From Oscillospiraceae bacterium (lineage in GTDB: Bacteria; Bacillota; Clostridia; Oscillospirales; Ruminococcaceae), in assembly GCA_900768105.1 (NCBI GenBank), contig CAAGBQ010000129.1, positions 1-58,954 of the forward strand: a stretch of DNA of 58,954 nt, read 5' to 3'. The stretch's first letter is position 1; every line of letters begins with the position of its first letter. Below are positions 25,125-31,813 of the stretch, one piece after another. The translations under genes were made by a program, and so were the position numbers. The notes beneath the pieces were generated by a model. That model ran no database searches. It was not told where the DNA came from and saw only the letters and a list, made by a program, of their open reading frames with translations.

Positions 25125-25925
25125 TTACGGTGTAATATACACCATTGAAAGCAGACAGAAAATATATGTCTGCAGGAATCCGGCAAAAATGTCGAAATAT
25201 CCGTGAACAAAAAGCGTTATGCCAAGCGGCAGGAAGCAAATCACCGCAAGAAGCATCACAAGCTTTTTCTTCATTCCCTGAAGGGATTTAAGCTTGCTTA
25301 TCTGGTTGGTAAGCAGCAGCGTGCAAAGCACAAGGGATGCAATAACCACCCAAATCGGAACAACATTTGAACCGATTAGCATTGAATAAATCAGCACGCC
25401 GATGATAAGACCGCCCAAAAGATTGCCGAACATACGGAAGGTAAGCGAAACAGGGCTTGCAATCTCGCCAAGTATATTTATCGGCAGCAAAACCGGAAAC
25501 GGCTCAATAAAGCCTTTAAGATAGCTCTTTATTCCGTTTACCCTTATGCTGTTACCGTGGTTCAGCAAAAAGGTAAGTATGGCAAGCGCCATTGGCGTAG
25601 CAATATCCGCCGTGGGTTGGCGCACAATTCCCATTCCCCAAAATCCGCTTATGTTGCAGAACAGTAAAAAGGAGAACAGTGCTATGAAATACGGAATAAA
25701 TCCCCTGCTTTCCGGTCCCATGGTTTCGTCAACCATATTACCTATGGCGCCGTATATCGCTTCGGCAACTATCTGTTTCTTTCCCGCAGGCTTTACTTTA
25801 AGTCCGTAACCAAGCCATATAAATACGACCGAAAGAACCGCGACGATAAGCCAGGTCCACACAATTGTATTCGTTATGGTAAAAGGCCCGATATTAAAGC
25901 CGGCTGTTATTTGCGGAATATTCAT
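25125..25925 (-). CDS. atpB: F1Fo ATP synthase subunit a
   Basis: 266 residues, ATG with AAAGGAGG, overlapping the upstream stop by ATGA. Five or six membrane helices; the essential Arg is R164 in SLTFRMFGNLLGG, and NILGEIASPVS precedes it. This stator channel passes ions to the c ring. Confidence 0.95.
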   Translation of the reverse strand: MNIPQITAGFNIGPFTITNTIVWTWLIVAVLSVVFIWLGYGLKVKPAGKKQIVAEAIYGAIGNMVDETMGPESRGFIPYFIALFSFLLFCNISGFWGMGIVRQPTADIATPMALAILTFLLNHGNSIRVNGIKSYLKGFIEPFPVLLPINILGEIASPVSLTFRMFGNLLGGLIIGVLIYSMLIGSNVVPIWVVIASLVLCTLLLTNQISKLKSLQGMKKKLVMLLAVICFLPLGITLFVHGYFDIFAGFLQTYIFCLLSMVYITP

Positions 25926-26362
25926 TCTTTTCCTCCTTTCTTATTTTTCCTTTGACTGAATGCGTCAACAAAGGCCAAAGCATAAATGCCGTAAGGCACG
26001 CTTAAAAGCCCGGCAACGCATCCAAATATACTCACTCCGGGATTTTTTACGGCGACATATATCGCCGCCGCCCGAATCAGCATACGCATAAAATACCCAA
26101 TGCGGCTCGCTCTGTCGGCATTTTCCCCTCCGGAGAGGAGCTTCCCGATTGAAAGCTCGTGCTGGCGAAAAAGCAGCGCCGCAATGGCATAACCGAGAAC
26201 AAGCCCCTTGAGGAGCGAAAGCCAGTCCGTAAAAAGCAGCCCCGCTCCGAAGCAGACGATACAAATTGCCGCCGCCGCAAGCCTTATTCTTTTGGCGGAG
26301 AAAAGCTCTTCGTTTTCTTCACCGTTATAATCATTTATTATTCTCGTCAAGAGATTTTTCAT
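25922..26362 (-). CDS. atpI: ATP synthase I-like membrane protein
   Basis: 146 residues from the ATG at 26362 (AAAGGT upstream); the longer frame lies inside atpZ. After a polar start there are four hydrophobic segments (about 24-40, 44-62, 85-100, 104-122), the pattern of the ATP synthase I chain (c-ring assembly factor). It overlaps atpZ by 32 bases and atpB by 4, so assembly factors and subunit a are made together. Confidence 0.75.
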   Translation of the reverse strand: MKNLLTRIINDYNGEENEELFSAKRIRLAAAAICIVCFGAGLLFTDWLSLLKGLVLGYAIAALLFRQHELSIGKLLSGGENADRASRIGYFMRMLIRAAAIYVAVKNPGVSIFGCVAGLLSVPYGIYALAFVDAFSQRKNKKGGKE

Positions 26363-26633
26363 TTTTACCTTTACCCTTTTCCGTGAAGGAATCTCTGATA
26401 AGCAGATATGTGTTTCGATAGGCGGAATATATTCCGATAAGCGCGCCCGCAAGAGTGAACCAATGGTTTCCTCCGCCGTATTTATTGTCAAGCCAGATTC
26501 CCGCAAGGGTCAAAATAAATATCGGGCAAAGGGCGGAAAGTGCAACTTGAGTTATAAGCGAAAGCGCCTTGATTGCCTGACGGCGTTCTCTCGCAAGCTT
26601 TTCAAGCCGCGCGTTATTCTTACTCTCGTCCAT
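26331..26633 (-). CDS. atpZ: AtpZ/ATPase gene 1-type protein
   Basis: 100 residues, ATG with GGAGGACG. Two membrane helices (about 23-45 and 58-72) with the family pattern ICPIFILTLAGIWLDNKY... and LIGIYSAYRNTYL-like end. AtpZ pairs with AtpI and has been linked to magnesium or calcium supply and to c-ring assembly. It overlaps the genes on both sides. Confidence 0.75.
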   Translation of the reverse strand: MDESKNNARLEKLARERRQAIKALSLITQVALSALCPIFILTLAGIWLDNKYGGGNHWFTLAGALIGIYSAYRNTYLLIRDSFTEKGKGKNEKSLDENNK

Positions 26634-26961
26634 CTTCGTCCTCCAAAAGTCCCGCTTCCTTCATAATCTCGCATCTTTCCTCCTCGGAAAGGCCGGAAAA
26701 AAGCTCCTCCTCCGTTTCCGAAAGTTCGGTTTTCTCATTACCGAAAAAATCCTCCTCCGGAACATCATATTCCGCATTTTCAAAGCTGCGGGAGCAGCCC
26801 TCTTTCTTCCATATATCTTTGGGAGAATCCTCTTTTTTATCCGGAGTTTTCGTCATATTATTTTCATAGTAATTCATATATTTTTTATTTGTTTTTTTTG
26901 TAAGCAAGGCGCACAACGCACAGGTTGCGGCGAAAAGAAGATACACCCACCAGTTTTCCAA
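26620..26961 (-). CDS. Small membrane-anchored acidic protein, first gene of the atp operon
   Basis: 113 residues from a TTG at 26961 behind GGAGGGGAGG. One N-terminal membrane helix (about 4-20), then a Lys/Asn stretch and a strongly acidic tail (residues 50-113). No known family. It overlaps atpZ by 14 bases and is under the atp promoter, so a role in synthase assembly or regulation is possible. Confidence 0.6.
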   Translation of the reverse strand: MENWWVYLLFAATCALCALLTKKTNKKYMNYYENNMTKTPDKKEDSPKDIWKKEGCSRSFENAEYDVPEEDFFGNEKTELSETEEELFSGLSEEERCEIMKEAGLLEDEDGRE

Positions 26962-26982
26962 AAAGCGCGTATCCTCCCCTCC

Positions 26983-27008
26983 TTTTATGCCGCGGACACG
27001 GCATAAAA
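26983..27008 (-). repeat. Perfect hairpin in the atp operon leader
   Basis: TTTTATGCCG and CGGCATAAAA with a 6-base loop, immediately before the ribosome site of the first gene. It may stabilise the mRNA or modulate initiation. Confidence 0.6.
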
Positions 27009-27032
27009 CTAAATTGAATTTATCCTATGATA

Positions 27033-27061
27033 ATTATAGCATAAAGAAAAACTTATGTAAA
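27033..27061 (-). promoter_or_regulatory. Promoter of the ATP synthase operon
   Basis: Minus strand TTTACA, 17-base spacer, TATAAT. Confidence 0.8.
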
Positions 27062-27141
27062 TAGTGAGATGTTATAGCTTTAACAAACATATTGCAATAA
27101 TTTTTTGAGCGTTTTCGCCTACTTTCAACCAAAAAATTTTA

Positions 27142-27170
27142 TTGAGAATCCTTTGCGGATGTGCTAATAT
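27142..27170 (+). promoter_or_regulatory. Promoter of the radical SAM gene
   Basis: TTGAGA, 17-base spacer, TAATAT, 37 bases before the start. Confidence 0.7.
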
Positions 27171-27206
27171 TGATAGCGTACTTTGTTGAATAAAGGCGGT
27201 TTTGAT

Positions 27207-28106
27207 ATGATAGGATTTTCCGAAAAATGCACGCTTTGCCCGCGGCTTTGCAATGTAAACCGCGGCGAAGGTCAAAAGGGCTTTTGCGGAGGCGGAAGCC
27301 TTGTTCGTGTGGCTCGGGCAGCTCTCCATTTTTGGGAAGAACCATGCATTTCCGGTGAAAGCGGAAGCGGCACCGTGTTCTTTTCCGGCTGCACCATGCG
27401 GTGCGTTTTTTGTCAGAACAAAGAAATAAGCCGCGGTGAGGCGGGAAAAGAAATTACCGTTGAGCGCCTTGCGGAAATTTATCTTGAGCTTGCCGAAAAA
27501 GGCGCAAACAATATAAATCTTGTCACGCCCATGCACTATGCTCCGCAGATTGCGGCGGCGCTTGATATTGCGCGAAGCCGCGGTCTTTCCTTACCGATTG
27601 TATGGAATACCGGCGGATGGGAACGGCGCGAAAGCGTCGCCGCAGTCCGCGACTATGCCGATATATGGCTTACGGATTTCAAATATTTCGATTCATCACT
27701 GGGCGAGGGTCTTTCCTCCGCTCCGGAATATTTTTCCGTTGCGGCGGCGGCGCTTGAGCAAATGGTAACGCAAACCGGAACGCCCGTTTTCGATGAAAGC
27801 GGCATTATGCGGCGCGGCGTTATCGTGCGCCACCTTATGCTTCCCGGTCATCTGGACGATACCAAAAATGTTCTTCGTTTTCTTTATGAAAATTACGGCG
27901 ATGACATTTGGATAAGCATTATGAACCAATACACTCCGCTTTGCTGCGACAGCCGCTTTCCTGAACTTTCGCGCACCGTTTCCGACGAGGAATACAATGA
28001 GGCGATTGATTTTGCCTGCGGTCTTGGCATTGAAAATGCTTTTGTTCAGGAGGGAGGCACGGTGGGTGAGAGCTTTATCCCGCCCTTTGACCTCTCCGGA
28101 GTGTAA
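27207..28106 (+). CDS. Radical SAM protein, PflA-like
   Basis: 299 residues from the ATG at 27207 (AAAGGCGG). An N-terminal cysteine cluster (C8, C11, C15, C27) precedes the radical SAM triad C62, C66, C69 (GCTMRCVFCQN). The pattern is that of the PflA-related COG1313 group. The substrate is unknown; no glycyl-radical enzyme lies nearby. It is a single gene with its own promoter. Confidence 0.8.
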   Translation: MIGFSEKCTLCPRLCNVNRGEGQKGFCGGGSLVRVARAALHFWEEPCISGESGSGTVFFSGCTMRCVFCQNKEISRGEAGKEITVERLAEIYLELAEKGANNINLVTPMHYAPQIAAALDIARSRGLSLPIVWNTGGWERRESVAAVRDYADIWLTDFKYFDSSLGEGLSSAPEYFSVAAAALEQMVTQTGTPVFDESGIMRRGVIVRHLMLPGHLDDTKNVLRFLYENYGDDIWISIMNQYTPLCCDSRFPELSRTVSDEEYNEAIDFACGLGIENAFVQEGGTVGESFIPPFDLSGV

Positions 28107-28259
28107 CAAAAACCATGTTCGTCCTTAATTATATTACCCTGCGCGCACGAATGTTATAGTCGAAAAAAGATTTATATACAAAATTCAGACAAACGCCTCC
28201 GTTTGCCTAAAAAATTGCGCACTTTTTCTGTTAAATAAAAAATTTTTTCAAAGAGGTGC

Positions 28260-28288
28260 TTGCATTTCAAAGAAAACAGTGGTATATT
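28260..28288 (+). promoter_or_regulatory. Promoter of the pheB-like gene
   Basis: TTGCAT, 17-base spacer, TATATT. Confidence 0.6.
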
Positions 28289-28329
28289 GTATTCATTCAA
28301 TATACAAATGTTTTTAAGAGGTGGACTTT

Positions 28330-28776
28330 ATGGCCGAAAACGGCATGAAAATAATTGTTGATGCGGAACTTTTGCCGGAAGTTCTGCTAAAGGTAATTGA
28401 AGCAAAGCGTATGCTTTCGCAGGGAAAGGCAAAGAATTCCTCCGAAGCAGCCCGCCTTGCCGGAATAAGCCGCAGCGCTTTTTATAAATATAAGGACGGC
28501 GTGGCGGTTTACGGCGGCGACCGCGAAAACAAAATAGTTACCTATTACCTCACCCTTATGGATAACCCCGGCGTGCTTTCAAATGTCCTTACCGTCCTTT
28601 CAAAATGCGGAGCAAATGTGCTGACCATAAACCAGAATATTCCGCTGGATGGCGCAGCTCCGGTCACAATCTCCTTTTCCACCGGCAACCTACGCACCGA
28701 TGGACACGGCCTTCGTGAAGCGATACGCTCCGTGGATGGCGTTATTATTTGCCGCAGCTTAAGCGAAGGCAACTGA
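28330..28776 (+). CDS. pheB: HTH-ACT regulator of the PheB/ThrR (UPF0735) family
   Basis: 148 residues from the ATG at 28330, 8 bases after AAGAGG; the frame opens three codons earlier at a poor start. N-terminal helix-turn-helix with NSSEAARLAGISRSAFYKYKDG, then an ACT domain (about 75-148: MDNPGVLSNVLTVLSKCGAN). In Bacillus the relative ThrR represses threonine-pathway genes and senses an amino acid through ACT. Lying just upstream of aspartokinase fits that role. Confidence 0.88.
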   Translation: MAENGMKIIVDAELLPEVLLKVIEAKRMLSQGKAKNSSEAARLAGISRSAFYKYKDGVAVYGGDRENKIVTYYLTLMDNPGVLSNVLTVLSKCGANVLTINQNIPLDGAAPVTISFSTGNLRTDGHGLREAIRSVDGVIICRSLSEGN

Positions 28777-28813
28777 AATCCCGCAAAAATCCCCGCTCTA
28801 TTATCTTTATATC

Positions 28814-28858
28814 AAAAAGCTTTCCTGCTGAATAATATGACAGCAGGAAAGCTTTTTT
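28814..28858 (+). terminator. Strong terminator after pheB
   Basis: A perfect 17-base stem (AAAAAGCTTTCCTGCTG and complement), followed by TTTTTT. Confidence 0.9.
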
Positions 28859-28874
28859 CGATTACAGAAACACC

Positions 28875-28894
28875 GCGCCGAAACGGCGCTTTTT
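28875..28894 (+). terminator. Second terminator, 19 bases before lysC
   Basis: GCGCCG-AAA-CGGCGC followed by TTTTT. It lies between the pheB terminator and the lysC ribosome site, as an attenuator would. No promoter was found between the two. Confidence 0.6.
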
Positions 28895-28912
28895 GATATA
28901 GAGGTATTTGGT

Positions 28913-29641
28913 ATGGGTATTATTGTTCAAAAATTCGGCGGGACCTCCGTTGCGGATGCGGAGGGTCTTCGCCGTGCAGCAAAACTGATTGCCGCCGCCC
29001 ATTCCGCCGGAAACGCAGTTGTGGCGGTGGTTTCCGCCCAGGGCAATTCCACAGACGAGCTGCTAAAAAAAGCGGCGGAAATCAGCTTCGACCCCTGTAA
29101 AAGAGAGCTTGACGCTCTGCTCTCTTCCGGCGAGCAGGCTTCCATGGCGCTGCTTGCCATCGCGGCGGAGGCCGCAGGCTGCCCCGCCGTTTCTCTTTCC
29201 GGTCCGGCGGCGGGTATAATTACGGATGGACACTACGGAGAAGCGGAAATTTTAAAGATAGACACCGACAGAATAAAAAAGGAGCTTTCCGCCGGACGCG
29301 CGGTGGTCGTTGCCGGCTTTCAGGGCGCCGCGCCTAACGGTGATGTTGCAACCCTTGGACGCGGCGGTTCCGATACCTCCGCGGTAGCGCTTGCGGCGGC
29401 GCTTGACGCAAAAATCTGCAAAATATATACCGATGTTGACGGTGTTTATACCGCAGACCCGCGCCGCGACCCCTCCGCAAAAAAGCTTGACCGCATAAGC
29501 TATGACGAGATGCTTAAAATGGCACGGGCGGGCGCGCAGGTGCTCCATCCGCGGGCGGCGGAGCTTGCAAAAAAGCACGGTGTTCTTGTGGAGGTACTCT
29601 CCTCCTTCAGCAGCGCGCCCGGCACGGTGCTCACGCAATAA
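28913..29641 (+). CDS. lysC: Aspartokinase, catalytic domain only
   Basis: 242 residues, ATG with GAGGT. All catalytic blocks of aspartokinase are present: KFGGTSVADAEG at the start, SSGEQASMALL, GRGGSDTSAVALAAAL and YTDVDGVYTADPR. The protein stops at the end of the kinase domain, at SFSSAPGTVLTQ. The usual C-terminal pair of ACT domains (about 160 residues) is missing; no other-frame remnant follows before the terminator. It makes aspartyl phosphate for Lys, Thr, Met and diaminopimelate. Without ACT it should be insensitive to feedback unless a partner supplies control. Confidence 0.9.
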   Translation: MGIIVQKFGGTSVADAEGLRRAAKLIAAAHSAGNAVVAVVSAQGNSTDELLKKAAEISFDPCKRELDALLSSGEQASMALLAIAAEAAGCPAVSLSGPAAGIITDGHYGEAEILKIDTDRIKKELSAGRAVVVAGFQGAAPNGDVATLGRGGSDTSAVALAAALDAKICKIYTDVDGVYTADPRRDPSAKKLDRISYDEMLKMARAGAQVLHPRAAELAKKHGVLVEVLSSFSSAPGTVLTQ

Positions 29642-29680
29642 CTGCCGCAAAAGTTCCGTGCTCAAATTTATGCTCAAAAA

Positions 29681-29716
29681 AAATCCTGTGCTCAAAAAAT
29701 GAGCACAGGATTTTTA
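29681..29716. terminator. Bidirectional terminator after lysC
   Basis: AAATCCTGTGCTCA and its complement with a 5-base loop, followed by T or A runs on both sides. The stem holds a TGAGCAC pair. Confidence 0.9.
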
Positions 29717-29719
29717 ATC

Positions 29720-31489
29720 TTATCCGATATGTATTACTCCGTCGTTATCGTCGTCATAATATCCGCCGCCGCTGTTAAACGGGTCATCATATGCGGAGCT
29801 TTGGGCGTTTTCATTTGCGCCGTAATAAATATAGACCTTTGTCATAGTGTTGCCTGCGGCGACCTCTTCACCCTCTGCCGCAGACTGTTCATAAACAACA
29901 TTATATTCATACTCCGTGCTGAAGTTCGGAACCTCCTGATAAACAATGCCGAGTTCATCAAGCTTGGCGCGAGCTTCCTCCAAAGTAAGACCGACGCATT
30001 GAGGCATGGGAACCTTTTCCGGACCGGTACTTACCTTAAGCACAATTTCGGTACCCTCATCAACGGGGGTTTTATCCTTTATGGACTGTTCAAAAATCAT
30101 TCCCTCCGGATAGGAGCTGTTGTTTTCCTCCTCGAACACAAGCTTAAACTGGCGATAGGTTTCGTTGTTCTCCACCTTTTCGCGGTATCTTCCGATGAAA
30201 TTCGGCACAACAACATCATAGCTGCCGTCGCCGTTGCTTACTTCCCCAACGGAACCGGAGCCGGATTCGGATGCGGAACTGCTATTTTTACCGTTTCCAA
30301 ATCCAAGGAATTCCTTGCTGTATCTGAAAACGAATGCAAGCACGCCAAGCAATATTACCATTACAACAATAAATCCGATAAGTCCCCATGGAATTTTGCG
30401 TCCGCTTGCCGGCGCTTCGTTTTCGCGGTGCTTTTTAACCGTTCTTTCATGCGCAGGCTCCGCTTTTTTGAAAATATCCTCGCCAAAGGTGTCGCCTACC
30501 TTCTGCGGGTCATACATCATTGTATTGGATTTGCTGGATTCCAGAAGTTCCGCGGTAAAATCATCAATCGACTGAGTTCTGTATTCGACAGAAAGCTGCA
30601 TCGCGTTCATAATTGCATCGGAAACATTGGATGGAACATTCCGCTCCAGCTCCTCCGGCGGGCAAAGGGTATCGTTTTCCTTACGCTCTGCCGCGGAAAC
30701 GGGCAAAGTCCCGGTAAGGGATTTATAGAGCACCGCCGCAATAGAATATACATCCGTCCATTCGCCCTGCCAGCTTGAAGAAGAGTATTGCTCCGGCGCA
30801 GAGTATCCTTCCGAAAGCTCCGGCTCTATTGCGGAGCCCTTTGTATAAAGAGACGCCGTTCCGAAGCCGGAAAGCATAAGCTGACCCTTTGCGTTTACTC
30901 GAATACTTTCCGGAGAAAGCCCGCGGTGAACAAAACCGTTGCTGTGAAGGTATGTAAGAGTGGTAAAAAGCGGCATAAAGAGCTTTTTTACCTGCGGCCA
31001 TGTAAATTCGCCGCCGTTATGCGTAAGATAATCGCCGTAAGAAATTGTTTTAACATATTTGTGGACTGCATACGCAGTATTTTTATCATAAATAACATCC
31101 GTAACCGGAATTATGTAATCCGTATGGCGGAAATTGCGCAGGGCGTCAAAAAGGTCATAAAAATCCGTCATAAGGCATTTATACTGCGCCTCGTAACCGG
31201 AAAGAGGAACCACCTCTCCGGTAAGCTCATTGCGCTTTGCCATATTTTGCGGCATATATTCCTCGATAAAAGCGCGTTCCTCATTCTCCGTATCAAAGCA
31301 GATATAGGTTATGCCCTCGCCGTTCATGCTTATCATTCGGCCCACAAGGTATCTGTTGCCCACCACTGTTCTTACAGGAAGGCAGGCGGAATCCGTCGGC
31401 GCATTTTCATCATAACCGCACCTGCATTTTCCGTTTTCGTCCAGCCTTGACATACAGCCCATGCAAAGATATCTTTCTTCGGTAATCAA
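29720..31489 (-). CDS. PASTA protein with a catalytically dead Ser/Thr kinase domain
   Basis: 589 residues, TTG with AAGGAGG. N-terminal zinc ribbon (C9, C12, C22, C24). Kinase-fold domain about 45-320: the Lys of VAIK is Glu (E76 in AFIEEYMP), HRD is HRG (188-190), and DFG is SGFG (207-210). APE (231-233) and the F-helix Asp (WTDVYS) remain, so the fold is kept without catalysis. One membrane helix (about 367-389), a Ser/Gly linker, then two PASTA-like domains outside (about 424-550). It probably senses cell-wall fragments and signals by binding. Confidence 0.85.
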   Translation of the reverse strand: MITEERYLCMGCMSRLDENGKCRCGYDENAPTDSACLPVRTVVGNRYLVGRMISMNGEGITYICFDTENEERAFIEEYMPQNMAKRNELTGEVVPLSGYEAQYKCLMTDFYDLFDALRNFRHTDYIIPVTDVIYDKNTAYAVHKYVKTISYGDYLTHNGGEFTWPQVKKLFMPLFTTLTYLHSNGFVHRGLSPESIRVNAKGQLMLSGFGTASLYTKGSAIEPELSEGYSAPEQYSSSSWQGEWTDVYSIAAVLYKSLTGTLPVSAAERKENDTLCPPEELERNVPSNVSDAIMNAMQLSVEYRTQSIDDFTAELLESSKSNTMMYDPQKVGDTFGEDIFKKAEPAHERTVKKHRENEAPASGRKIPWGLIGFIVVMVILLGVLAFVFRYSKEFLGFGNGKNSSSASESGSGSVGEVSNGDGSYDVVVPNFIGRYREKVENNETYRQFKLVFEEENNSSYPEGMIFEQSIKDKTPVDEGTEIVLKVSTGPEKVPMPQCVGLTLEEARAKLDELGIVYQEVPNFSTEYEYNVVYEQSAAEGEEVAAGNTMTKVYIYYGANENAQSSAYDDPFNSGGGYYDDDNDGVIHIG

Positions 31490-31740
31490 ATCGAGCTGCC
31501 TCCTTATCTAAATATCTTGATATATGTTTTTGCTTTGCCCGCGGCAAAGCGCTTTTTTTCAAATACTATCTCAAAATTATATTTACAGACCTATACACAA
31601 TATATAATATAACATTTTTTGTTTTCTTGCAAGTTTTTATTTTACCAATTTACAATCGCTTAACAATCATATTATATGTGCAAAATCGCCCGTACTTTTG
31701 CGGCAAAGCCGCCTTCGCCTCAATTTATTTTTAAACAGAC
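31490..31740. other. Gene-free leader of the pseudokinase gene
   Basis: Holds the start-side leader, a GCTTTGCC-CGC-GGCAAAGC hairpin at 31532-31550 followed by a T-run on the plus strand, and AT-rich DNA. No convincing promoter hexamers at good spacing were found, and no coding frame. Confidence 0.5.
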
Positions 31741-31774
31741 AAAACCCCGAGGGTGGTGGGAGCCTCGGGGTTTT
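31741..31774 (-). terminator. Terminator of the padR-rlmB-P-ATPase-like unit
   Basis: AAAACCCCGAGG and CCTCGGGGTTTT with a 10-base loop. Confidence 0.9.
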
Positions 31775-31813
31775 GTCTTTGGAAAGGAAAAAGATATAAG
31801 ATGTACTCGAAAT

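Noticed and set aside
28107..28330. A riboswitch or T-box ahead of pheB
   Set aside because: No T-box, AGGUGA-type or other known core could be recognised in the short AT-rich leader.
29642..29700. A frameshift was considered as the reason for the short aspartokinase
   Set aside because: No ACT-like sequence appears in any frame after the stop; a terminator follows at once.
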